5,674 nt of DNA from an uncultured Verrucomicrobiota bacterium (GTDB lineage: Bacteria; Verrucomicrobiota; Kiritimatiellia; RFP12; UBA1067). The stretch lies in assembly GCA_946631535.1 (NCBI GenBank), contig CAMPAF010000204.1:1-5674 (forward strand), in the 5' to 3' direction. Both the position numbers and the translations under genes were made by a program. Below the pieces are notes generated by a model that did no database searches, was not told the origin of the DNA, and saw nothing but the letters and a program-made list of their open reading frames with translations. Below are positions 1 through 5,674 of this stretch, one piece after another. How positions within the stretch are numbered: the stretch's first letter is position 1; each line of letters starts with the position of its first letter.

Positions 1-1049
1 GCGATTTCCGAAATGGACAGCGCCTGTGCCTGAAGCATGACGCGGGCCTGGACGAGCCGTTGTCGGAGCGTTTCGCGCCCGACCGTGGTGGAGAGTTCCG
101 TCGCAAAGAGGCGGTCGAGCGTCCGGCGCGGTACGGCGAGGGCGTCTGCGAGCTGTGAGACGCCGAAGGACGTGCCGAGATGATCGCGGATCCAGACGAG
201 CGCCCGGCGGAGAACGGGGTTTTCGACGGCGAAGAGGTCGGTGGAGGCGCGCGTGACGATGCCGGCCGGAGGCACGAGGATCGGCTGGCTCGGGGGAGGT
301 GCGCCGTCCATGATTCGTTGCAGAAGGGCCGCGCCCTCGTAGCCGATATGGGCGAGGTCGTGGTTGACGCTGGAGAGAGGCACGGGCTGGTAGTCGCAGA
401 CGAGCCGATCGTCCCCGATGCCTATGATCGCGATCTCCTCGGGAACGCTCAGGCCCGCGTCGCGTGCGGCGGCTTCCACGCGGGCGGCGTCCGCATCGTC
501 ATAGCCGAGGACGGCGAGCGGCTTTGGAGCGGCTTTGAGAAGGTTGCCGAGGTGGCGGCCTGCGCGTGCCCAGTTGTCGAAGTCCTTGGAGGCAAGGGTT
601 TCGGCGAGAACCCACCGTGCAGGTTCCGCGTCGCCGCGCGCCGTCCAGGCCGTGCGGAAGCCATCGAAACGAAGCGCGTGCGAATGGCTCCAGACAGTGG
701 AGAACCAGGCGGCATGGCGGAAATGGCGTTCGAGGAAGTGCTCGGCGGCAAGCCGTCCGCACGCGGCATGGTCGCCCGAGACGCGCGGGACGCGGATTTC
801 TGGATGGTCGAAGGTAAGGTCGACGACGGGGATGTGTCGCCGCCGGAGCGTCCGCACGAAGTCGAGCACAGTCGGCCCGCCACGGATGGAGGCCAGCGCG
901 CCGTCGCCCGTCCATCCCACCGGAAGGCGCGAGAGGCGGTCCGCGATCATCAGGTGCCAGCCGCGCTCCTTGGCGAACTGCGTGATGCCGCTCATCCGCA
1001 CGTGGCTGACGGGCGTCGTCATCAGAAGGACGTTACGCTGGGAGGTCAT
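1..1049 (-). CDS. XylR-like AraC-family transcriptional regulator with periplasmic-binding-protein-like sensor domain (3' end cut by window)
   Basis: The frame reads from an ATG at 1049 to the window edge as 349 complete codons without a stop. It starts MTSQRNVLLMTTPVSHVRMS. Residues about 5-270 look like a LacI/XylR-type ligand-binding domain: an opening strand (NVLLMT), VVDLTFDHPEIRVPRVSGDH near 75-94, LAVLGYDDADAARVEAAARD near 178-197, then VPEEIAIIGIGDDRLVCDY and PVPLSSVNHDLAHIGYEGA near 202-240. Residues about 276-349 begin an AraC helix-turn-helix domain: the first helix-turn-helix is VSQLADALAVPRRTLDRLF, and SISEIA at the edge starts the second. Characterised XylR proteins are about 390 residues, so roughly 40 are missing. 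They bind a pentose in the sensor domain and activate transcription as DNA-bound dimers; the ligand here is unknown. No clear ribosome binding site precedes this ATG, so the start is probable rather than certain. The gene is divergent from the beta-helix gene, which makes that gene its likely target. Confidence 0.9.
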   Translation of the reverse strand, partial: MTSQRNVLLMTTPVSHVRMSGITQFAKERGWHLMIADRLSRLPVGWTGDGALASIRGGPTVLDFVRTLRRRHIPVVDLTFDHPEIRVPRVSGDHAACGRLAAEHFLERHFRHAAWFSTVWSHSHALRFDGFRTAWTARGDAEPARWVLAETLASKDFDNWARAGRHLGNLLKAAPKPLAVLGYDDADAARVEAAARDAGLSVPEEIAIIGIGDDRLVCDYQPVPLSSVNHDLAHIGYEGAALLQRIMDGAPPPSQPILVPPAGIVTRASTDLFAVENPVLRRALVWIRDHLGTSFGVSQLADALAVPRRTLDRLFATELSTTVGRETLRQRLVQARVMLQAQALSISEI

Positions 1050-1079
1050 GCGGACAAGGATACCATGTTTGGCTTGCTG

Positions 1080-1108
1080 ATGCAAGTCAGTCGTGAAATT
1101 ATGCAAGT
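1080..1108. promoter_or_regulatory. paired ATGCAAGT direct repeats, candidate AraC-type operator
   Basis: ATGCAAGT occurs at 1080-1087 and again at 1101-1108, in the same orientation and exactly 21 bp apart, two turns of the helix. AraC-family regulators such as AraC bind direct-repeat half-sites with this spacing. The left copy is also part of a short inverted repeat, CTTGC-TGAT-GCAAG at 1073-1086. The pair lies between the divergent regulator and beta-helix genes and ends just upstream of the predicted -35 element of the latter. That is the position expected for an activator touching RNA polymerase. The link to the neighbouring regulator is inferred. Confidence 0.55.
1098..1103 (-). promoter_or_regulatory. 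possible -10 element for the regulator gene
   Basis: The minus strand reads CATAAT here, five of six matches to TATAAT. It would start transcription near 1091 and leave a leader of about 40 bases before the regulator ATG. No good -35 hexamer lies 16-18 bases upstream, so the call is weak. The element overlaps the right-hand ATGCAAGT repeat, which would fit autoregulation if the repeat is the regulator's site. Confidence 0.25.
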
Positions 1109-1110
1109 TT

Positions 1111-1123
1111 TTGGCATTGCCAA
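1111..1123. promoter_or_regulatory. perfect 13-bp palindrome, possible operator
   Basis: The sequence TTGGCA-T-TGCCAA is a perfect inverted repeat around one central base. It follows the second ATGCAAGT repeat by two bases and its right arm forms the predicted -35 element (TTGCCA) of the beta-helix gene. A dimeric repressor bound here would block that promoter. Its symmetry differs from the direct repeats next to it, so a second, unseen regulator is possible. With only five bases in half of each arm being G or C and no T-run, it does not look like a terminator. Confidence 0.4.
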
Positions 1124-1146
1124 CCGAGGGGCAAGGAGTGTAAACT
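1117..1146 (+). promoter_or_regulatory. predicted promoter of the beta-helix gene
   Basis: TTGCCA at 1117-1122 matches five of six bases of the -35 consensus. TAAACT at 1141-1146 matches four of six of the -10 consensus. The spacer is 18 bp. Transcription would begin near 1153, leaving a leader of about 39 bases with a ribosome binding site at 1181-1186. The weak -10 and the adjacent direct repeats suit a promoter that needs an activator. Confidence 0.4.
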
Positions 1147-1191
1147 TATGACGTTGAACACCCTGTAACATCTGTACGAAGAGGAGCAAAA

Positions 1192-3444
1192 ATGAAGAAG
1201 ACGTTGATGGCGGTGGCGCTTGCGTTCGGCGTGGGCGCGTGGGCGACGGACACGGCGCGCGTGACGGCACCCGGCGGCGCGACGGCGGACTACGCCACGC
1301 TCCAGTCGGCGCTGAACGCCTGCACGGGCGGCGAGACCGTGACGATGCTGACAGATGCGACGCTGACCTCCCAAGTGAAGATCAATGCGGACGTGACGCT
1401 GGATCTGGACGGGCATACGATCACGATGACGGCGTACTCGGACTTTATCGCCTTTTCAAGCAACCTGACGGCGACCATCTGCGGCGGCACCGTGGAGGTG
1501 CGCACGGCCCGTTCCCTCATCACGGTCAAGGAAGGAACTACGGTCAACGTGACCAACTGCACCTTGAAGGGCTATTGCATGTTCTACGGCGACAACAACA
1601 CCGGCAAGCTGAACGTCATGGCCGACACGGTTGCGCTCGTTGACTACCCCATCAGCGGCTATAGCGCTGCAGTGCTCAATGTCCATGCAGGGCACGTTGC
1701 CAGTGTGCGCGGATGGAGGGAGGGGAAGGGCACCTTTACCTCAAACATCAAAATTACGGGAGGATGCTTTACGCGCGATCCGAGTTTTACGGAAATGCTG
1801 GACGAGTCTGTATATGGCGTCATAGGCGTGTCAGAAACGCTGGACGGAACGACTTTCACCTGCAAGGTCGTGCCCAAGGGCGAAATCACGAATCTAAATC
1901 TGGCGCGCGTCACGACATCTGGCGGCGTCTCGACGGACTACGCCACTCTCCAGGCGGCGTTTGACGCCTGCGCGGGCGGCGAGACCGTCACGATGCTCGC
2001 AAGCGTGGACTCAGCATCCTACATCCAGATAAAGAAAAGCATCACGTTTGACTTGGCTGGACTCACATTTCGTCATCTGAGCTCCAATTCCATCAGGTCG
2101 GATTCCGGGACAACCGTGACGATCCAGAACGGAAAGGTCATCGGGGCGTCCGCCCAGTCAACTTTCGCGCCTTCGCCAGGATCCGTCATGAACGTGACGA
2201 ACTGCACGGCAACCGGAAATTGCCTGGTGTGGAGTAGCGGAACCGGGAAGTTGAACATTCTTTCGGATTCTTTTGTTAATGTGAAGAACTTGGGAAGCGG
2301 AAACGGGAACGCCGCGCTGGAAGTGCGGGGAGGACACATCAATTATACGAACTTAAGGGACAAGAACGTGGTCGGAACGACATTCCAGTTTTTTGGAGGG
2401 TACTTCAACAAGCTTTCGCCGGCATTGTTGGCAGATGGATACAGATACGTGTTTAGCGACGCCACCAAGGACAACATCAAGTTCAATTATTGCGTCATGT
2501 CCAGCGAAGAGGTCGCGGCGTTAGGCGGTCTCGAAGCGGAGATTGGCGCGGTGGGTTTTCTGAAGGTCTCGACAGCTCTCGCACAGGTCAAGAACAACGA
2601 GACAGTCTGCATGGTCAAGGACGTCGTGGCATCTGCTAGGGAAATGACCCCGGTCAACAGGAACTTTACATTCGACTTGGGTGGGCATTGTTTTTCGGGC
2701 GGAGTTGACATTTTCGGAGTCTACACGAACAGCACGGTTCGGTTGCGGAACGGAACGATTCGGGAAACGACACATTATAAGTCTTGCTTTCAGATGTGGC
2801 CAGGGGCGACGCTGATCGTCGAATCGACGGTTCGGATTGAGGGGACGAGCGGCAATACGACTTGCTGCGTCTACATCCCGTCAGACAATGCGCATGTTGT
2901 GTTCGACGGCGCGCAGATTGCCACGACAGCCCTTTACAGCTGGGGAACAGCGCCTCAATCGACGATTGAAATCACCGGGGATTCCGTGATGACTTGCTCA
3001 TCCTTTCAAATCACAGGATCCGCCAAGTTGCCGCCGAATGTCGTGGCGACTGGCGGTTCCTTCGCTGTCAATCCCACTTCCTACGTCACAAACAACCATG
3101 TCGTGCTTTATCGCGCTGCGGCGACGCCGTGCAAGTGGCAGGTGAAGCCGTGGGCGGCGATCTGCGCGGATGGCTGGACGTTCGACCTGCCGACGGAGGC
3201 GGCAACGGTGACGGGTGCGTGCGCCGCTCTGCCAGCGGGGCCTATCACCGTGTCGCTCACGGGCACCGTGCCGACGCGAAAGACCTTGCTGGCCGACCTG
3301 ACGGGGCTTACTTTCTCCTCCGGCGGGTATGCAGATTTGTCGTTTGTGCGAAATGCGTCTTTGCCCGCATCGATACAGGTGTCGTACGAGAGCGGCCGGC
3401 TCTACGCTTGGGAGGCGAAAGGCACGCTCATCGTGTTCCAATAG
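1192..3444 (+). CDS. secreted protein of three beta-helix-type modules, function unknown
   Basis: A 750-residue protein preceded by GAGGAG five bases before the ATG, which fixes the start. Residues 1-18 (MKKTLMAVALAFGVGAWA) form a signal peptide with cleavage expected after AWA. The rest is three related modules of about 210 residues. Modules 1 and 2 open with ARVT-x2-GG-x3-DYATLQ and GGETVTML at residues 22-53 and 238-269 (23 of 32 residues identical). Module 3 is diverged and retains NETVCMV near 469-475 followed by FDLGGH. Each module closes with a GG-x-F motif (190, 402 and 621) followed by a proline and a short strand. Between these markers are short beta-strand, Asn- and Gly-rich stretches typical of right-handed parallel beta-helices of the pectate-lyase fold. 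No catalytic residues could be assigned, so a binding or adhesion role is as likely as polysaccharide cleavage. Residues about 655-750 form a separate C-terminal domain ending GTLIVFQ. There is no LPXTG, PEP-CTERM or C-terminal membrane segment. Cysteines are numerous for a bacterial exoprotein. The family was not recognised by name. Confidence 0.88.
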   Translation: MKKTLMAVALAFGVGAWATDTARVTAPGGATADYATLQSALNACTGGETVTMLTDATLTSQVKINADVTLDLDGHTITMTAYSDFIAFSSNLTATICGGTVEVRTARSLITVKEGTTVNVTNCTLKGYCMFYGDNNTGKLNVMADTVALVDYPISGYSAAVLNVHAGHVASVRGWREGKGTFTSNIKITGGCFTRDPSFTEMLDESVYGVIGVSETLDGTTFTCKVVPKGEITNLNLARVTTSGGVSTDYATLQAAFDACAGGETVTMLASVDSASYIQIKKSITFDLAGLTFRHLSSNSIRSDSGTTVTIQNGKVIGASAQSTFAPSPGSVMNVTNCTATGNCLVWSSGTGKLNILSDSFVNVKNLGSGNGNAALEVRGGHINYTNLRDKNVVGTTFQFFGGYFNKLSPALLADGYRYVFSDATKDNIKFNYCVMSSEEVAALGGLEAEIGAVGFLKVSTALAQVKNNETVCMVKDVVASAREMTPVNRNFTFDLGGHCFSGGVDIFGVYTNSTVRLRNGTIRETTHYKSCFQMWPGATLIVESTVRIEGTSGNTTCCVYIPSDNAHVVFDGAQIATTALYSWGTAPQSTIEITGDSVMTCSSFQITGSAKLPPNVVATGGSFAVNPTSYVTNNHVVLYRAAATPCKWQVKPWAAICADGWTFDLPTEAATVTGACAALPAGPITVSLTGTVPTRKTLLADLTGLTFSSGGYADLSFVRNASLPASIQVSYESGRLYAWEAKGTLIVFQ
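1255..1350 (+). repeat. module-start repeat, copy 1, within the beta-helix gene
   Basis: This 96-base segment encodes residues 22-53 and matches the segment at 1903-1998 at 80 of 96 positions by eye, with no gaps. Many differences fall at third codon positions, so the copies appear to descend from an internal duplication held under protein-level selection. Confidence 0.8.
1903..1998 (+). repeat. module-start repeat, copy 2, within the beta-helix gene
   Basis: Second copy of the module opening, encoding residues 238-269, 648 bases (216 codons) after the first. The duplication covers the whole module: the VTNC-T-x2-G-x-C pattern at residues 120-129 recurs at 335-344, an offset of 215. Sequence between the conserved blocks has diverged much more than the opening block. 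Confidence 0.8.
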
Positions 3445-3452
3445 GTGTAATC

Positions 3453-3483
3453 TTGCCCAACATGGTCATTCCTATGGTATAAT
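3453..3483 (+). promoter_or_regulatory. extended -10 promoter for the small gene and probably the propeller gene
   Basis: TATAAT at 3478-3483 is a perfect -10 box, and TGG just before it (3475-3477) makes the TGn extended -10 motif. TTGCCC at 3453-3458 is a partial -35 match at a long 19-bp spacing; an extended -10 promoter can work with a poor -35. Transcription would start near 3489-3491, at or next to the ATG at 3491. It begins only nine bases after the beta-helix stop codon, marking the start of a separate transcription unit. No other good promoter is visible before the propeller gene. Confidence 0.7.
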
Positions 3484-3517
3484 AGGGGCAATGCGTAAGA
3501 AGCGAATGACCATGTTG
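3458..3517. repeat. perfect 14-bp inverted repeat around a promoter and start codon
   Basis: The arms are CAACATGGTCATTC at 3458-3471 and GAATGACCATGTTG at 3504-3517, perfectly complementary, with a 32-base loop at 3472-3503. The loop holds the -10 box and the ATG at 3491; the right arm holds two further in-frame ATGs at 3506 and 3512. There is no T-run on either side, so it is not a standard intrinsic terminator. In RNA transcribed through from upstream the arms could pair and cover the downstream ATGs. RNA started at the local promoter lacks the left arm. Other readings are a two-site operator or the ends of an invertible segment. Confidence 0.75.
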
Positions 3518-3658
3518 AACAAGAACAAATCCGTGACCGAGTTTCCAGACGTGCCGACTGAAAAGCTCGTTCGCACGGAAATTGATCCGTCGCTTTCACA
3601 GATCGTCATCAAGGGCGATCCGTGCGAAAACGAGGCGGACGACTGGGATGAGGCGTGA
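3491..3658 (+). CDS. small acidic protein of unknown function, 55 residues
   Basis: The frame starts MRKKRMTMLNKNKS and ends ENEADDWDEA. It is basic at the N-terminus and strongly acidic at the C-terminus, with one cysteine at residue 45, no signal peptide and no membrane segment. I do not recognise a family. The ATG at 3491 lies almost exactly at the predicted transcription start, which would make a leaderless message. Alternatives are ATG 3506 (50 residues) and ATG 3512 (48 residues); the last has AAGAAG nine bases upstream as a weak ribosome binding site. The reading frame also continues open upstream of 3491 within the beta-helix gene, but that part is out of frame with it and reads as non-coding. 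A well-formed promoter directly in front, and the regular tail, favour a real gene. It lies 46 bases before the propeller gene, so the two are probably co-transcribed. Confidence 0.55.
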   Translation: MRKKRMTMLNKNKSVTEFPDVPTEKLVRTEIDPSLSQIVIKGDPCENEADDWDEA

Positions 3659-3704
3659 TGTTCAAGGTGGCAATTCTATCGGAAATCTAGAAGGATACTT
3701 TCTT

Positions 3705-5674
3705 ATGCAACACAAACTGATGCTCTCTTGCTGCGAGGTGCTTGCGATGGCGTTACCAACCATGGCGGAGCGGATCGTCTACGACTTCGAGACGGGCGAC
3801 CTGCAGGGATGGCAGGTGACGAAGGGCGCGTTCGCGCGTCCCGTGACCGACCTCGCGAAGGAGCACAACACGGGAAAGCCGTACACGAAGGGCGGCACGT
3901 ACTTCGTCTCGACGCTCGAGAACGCGGTCAACCGCCCGAACGACGGGCAGACGGGCCTGATCGAGTCGCCGACGATCCGCCTGACGAATCCGACGATCAC
4001 ATTCAAGATCGGCGGCGGGCAGCACGCGCGCTTCGAGCTCGTCGACCGCGCGACGGGCAAGGTGCTTGCGTCGGCCGTCGGCGAGAACGGCGAGCGGATG
4101 CGCACGGTCACGTGGAACATGCCGCAGGCGGTCGGCAAGGACGTCTACTTCCGCGTGGCCGACGACGCGACCGGCGGCTGGGGACACGTGACGCTGGACG
4201 ACGTGACGTGCGAGGGCGTGCGCGGCGCGTCGGACTTCGCGGCGCGTCCGCGTCCGTCGCCGCTCGCCGACTACTTCCGCAGCGTGGAGAAGCCCGGCGC
4301 GAAGGTTGCCGCGAAGGCGGCACTCGCGTCCGTGCCGGAGGTCGTGTACGTGACGCACGCCGCGTTCAGGGCCGACCACCACAACACGGCGACGCTCTTC
4401 CAGTGCGGCGAGATCAACGAGCGGAGCTACGACACGCAGGGCGCGCTCAAGGCGTGGAACCCCGCGACGGGTGCAACGCGCGTGATCGTGCCGGAGAAGG
4501 AAGGGCGCACCATCCGCGACCCGGAGGTGGACTGGGACGGAAAGCGGATCGTGTTCTCCATGCGCGACGGCCGCGCCGACGACTACCACGTCTACGTCGT
4601 GAACGCGGACGGCACGGGTCTGCGCCAGCTCACGCGCGCGAAGGGCGTGAGCGACATCGACCCCGCGTTCCTGCCGGACGGCGACATCGTGTTCTCCTCC
4701 ACGCGCGACCCGAAGTACTGCATGTGCAACCGCCACATCATGTGCAACCTCTACCGCATGGAGGCGGACGGCGCGAACATCCACCAGATCGGCGTCTCCA
4801 CGCTCTTCGAGGGACACTCCTCCATCCTGCCCGACGGCCGCGTCCTCTACGACCGCTGGGAGTACGTGGACCGCGACTTCGGCGACGCGCAGGGACTCTG
4901 GACGTGCAACCCCGACGGCACGCGCCACGCGATCTGGTGGGGCAACAACACCACGAGCCCGGGCGGCGTGATCAACGCGCGCGCCGTGGGCGGTGACTCC
5001 TCGAAGGCGATCGCGATCCTCGGGAGCTGCCACGACCGTCCGTGGGGCGCGCTGGGGCTGATCGACCGCTCGCGCGGCGTGGACGGCCAGGAGCCCGTGC
5101 TGCGCACGTGGCCGGCCTCCTACCGCGACCGCATCCACGCGGGCGGTCAGGAGGACTTCGACTCGACGCGCTTCCTCGCGTGCAAGTATGCCGACCCGTT
5201 CCCGATCGACGAGACGCGCTTCCTCGCCGTCCGCATGACCGGCCGCGCGGGCGAGATGTCGCTCGTCTACCTCGACCTCGACGGCAACGAGACGGAACTC
5301 CTCGCGGACGCGCCCGGCATCTGGTCGCCCGTCATCCTGCGTCCCGTGAAGAAGCCGGTCGTGCAGAGCCGGCAGCGCAACTTCGACGCGCCGGACGCGC
5401 CCGGGAAGTTCTATCTGCAGAACGTCTACATCGGCACGCACATGAAAGGCGTGAAGCCGGGGACGGTGAAGGCGCTGCGCGTGGTCGAGTCGCCGCCGAA
5501 GCGGAACTGGACGGGTCCGCGCGGCTGGTTCGGCCACGGCGAGGAGGCGGCCGCGATGAACTGGCACTCGTTCGAGAACAAGCGCATCCTCGGCACGGTG
5601 CCGGTGGAGGCGGACGGCAGCGCGTACTTCGAGGTGCCGGGCAACACGTTCGTCTACTTCCAGGCGCTCGACGC
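3705..5674 (+). CDS. secreted TolB-propeller protein, hydrazine-synthase-alpha-like, with N-terminal CBM66-like domain (3' end cut by window)
   Basis: The frame runs from ATG 3705 to the window edge as 656 complete codons with no stop. GAAGGA at 3690-3695 lies nine bases before this ATG. Residues 1-21 (MQHKLMLSCC...PTMA) look like a signal peptide, though E11 in its core is unusual. Residues about 23-170 resemble the jelly-roll domain found beside GH32 levanases and in planctomycetal exoproteins: VYDFETGDLQGW, LIESPTIRL, FKIGGGQHARFELVD and GGWGHVTLDDV. Residues about 210-545 are beta-propeller blades of the TolB/PD40 kind: DPEVDWDGKRIVFSMR, VYVVNADGTGLRQLT, DIDPAFLPDGDIVFSSTR, LYRMEADGANIHQI, SSILPDGRVLYDRWEYVDR. 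A cysteine cluster, CMCNRHIMC at 339-347, sits in the propeller. GTVPVEADGSAYFEVP at 630-645 is typical of the hydrazine-synthase-alpha-like middle domain. Relatives often carry a CxxCH haem site further on, which would lie beyond the edge. The exact reaction or ligand of these non-anammox homologues is not known. Base composition is much more GC-rich at third positions than in the beta-helix gene. Confidence 0.9.
   Translation, partial: MQHKLMLSCCEVLAMALPTMAERIVYDFETGDLQGWQVTKGAFARPVTDLAKEHNTGKPYTKGGTYFVSTLENAVNRPNDGQTGLIESPTIRLTNPTITFKIGGGQHARFELVDRATGKVLASAVGENGERMRTVTWNMPQAVGKDVYFRVADDATGGWGHVTLDDVTCEGVRGASDFAARPRPSPLADYFRSVEKPGAKVAAKAALASVPEVVYVTHAAFRADHHNTATLFQCGEINERSYDTQGALKAWNPATGATRVIVPEKEGRTIRDPEVDWDGKRIVFSMRDGRADDYHVYVVNADGTGLRQLTRAKGVSDIDPAFLPDGDIVFSSTRDPKYCMCNRHIMCNLYRMEADGANIHQIGVSTLFEGHSSILPDGRVLYDRWEYVDRDFGDAQGLWTCNPDGTRHAIWWGNNTTSPGGVINARAVGGDSSKAIAILGSCHDRPWGALGLIDRSRGVDGQEPVLRTWPASYRDRIHAGGQEDFDSTRFLACKYADPFPIDETRFLAVRMTGRAGEMSLVYLDLDGNETELLADAPGIWSPVILRPVKKPVVQSRQRNFDAPDAPGKFYLQNVYIGTHMKGVKPGTVKALRVVESPPKRNWTGPRGWFGHGEEAAAMNWHSFENKRILGTVPVEADGSAYFEVPGNTFVYFQALD

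Noticed and set aside
180..1151. Long plus-strand open frame of 323 codons opposite the regulator
   Set aside because: Its translation has no domain pattern, while the opposite strand reads as a complete XylR-like protein. It is a by-product of GC-rich codon use.
3458..3517. Intrinsic terminator for the beta-helix gene
   Set aside because: The stem is perfect, but the loop is 32 bases, the stem is not especially GC-rich and no T-run follows on either strand.
3658..3690. Ten-codon open frame (MFKVAILSEI) starting on the stop codon of the small gene
   Set aside because: ATGA-type overlap hints at coupling, but there is no further support and the frame is too short to tell from chance. It ends at the ribosome binding site of the propeller gene.
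3728..4996. Plus-strand open frame of 422 codons in a second frame
   Set aside because: Arg- and Gly-rich low-information translation overlapping the well-supported propeller gene in another frame.
3753..5567. Minus-strand open frame of 604 codons opposite the propeller gene
   Set aside because: The translation is dominated by Arg, Val, Ala and His with no family signature. The plus-strand frame shows clear propeller motifs through the whole stretch.
1..5674. CRISPR arrays, tRNA or rRNA genes, insertion sequences, toxin-antitoxin or phage-defence genes
   Set aside because: No regularly spaced repeats, no RNA-gene signatures, no transposase and no terminal inverted repeats of an insertion element were seen on reading both strands.

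Overview
The window is GC-rich bacterial DNA, coding almost end to end. It most resembles an uncultured member of the Verrucomicrobiota / Kiritimatiellota / Lentisphaerota / Planctomycetota group. That is an inference from three things: a XylR-type AraC regulator with a sugar-binding-like sensor, a multi-module secreted beta-helix protein, and a secreted TolB-propeller protein of the hydrazine-synthase-alpha-like type. No rRNA, tRNA or other taxonomic marker is present, so the placement is tentative.

Layout. (1) Positions 1-1049, minus strand: a XylR-like transcriptional regulator whose C-terminal end runs off the left edge. (2) Positions 1050-1191: a divergent intergenic region with two ATGCAAGT direct repeats spaced 21 bp apart, a perfect 13-bp palindrome and a plausible plus-strand promoter. 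(3) Positions 1192-3444, plus strand: a 750-residue secreted protein made of three roughly 210-residue beta-helix-type modules. (4) Positions 3445-3490: a short gap with an extended -10 promoter lying between the arms of a perfect 14-bp inverted repeat that reaches into the next gene. (5) Positions 3491-3658, plus strand: a 55-residue acidic small protein of unknown function, possibly from a leaderless message. (6) Positions 3705-5674, plus strand: a large secreted protein, cut by the right edge, with an N-terminal carbohydrate-binding-like jelly-roll domain followed by a TolB-like propeller and the start of a hydrazine-synthase-alpha-like middle domain.

The two partial genes are open to the window edges and are the main coding content of their regions. 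Long open frames overlapping them on other frames are artefacts of strong GC bias at third codon positions.

How the parts may work together (inference). The regulator sits back to back with the beta-helix gene, and its likely half-sites lie just upstream of that gene's promoter, so it probably controls the gene in response to a sugar or sugar-like ligand. The small protein and the propeller protein look like a second transcription unit with its own promoter. The inverted repeat would let messages reading through from the beta-helix gene fold over the small gene's downstream start codons, while messages from the local promoter could not. Nothing here shows a classical defence or mobile system. 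The most unusual element is the hairpin/promoter/small-gene arrangement at 3453-3658.
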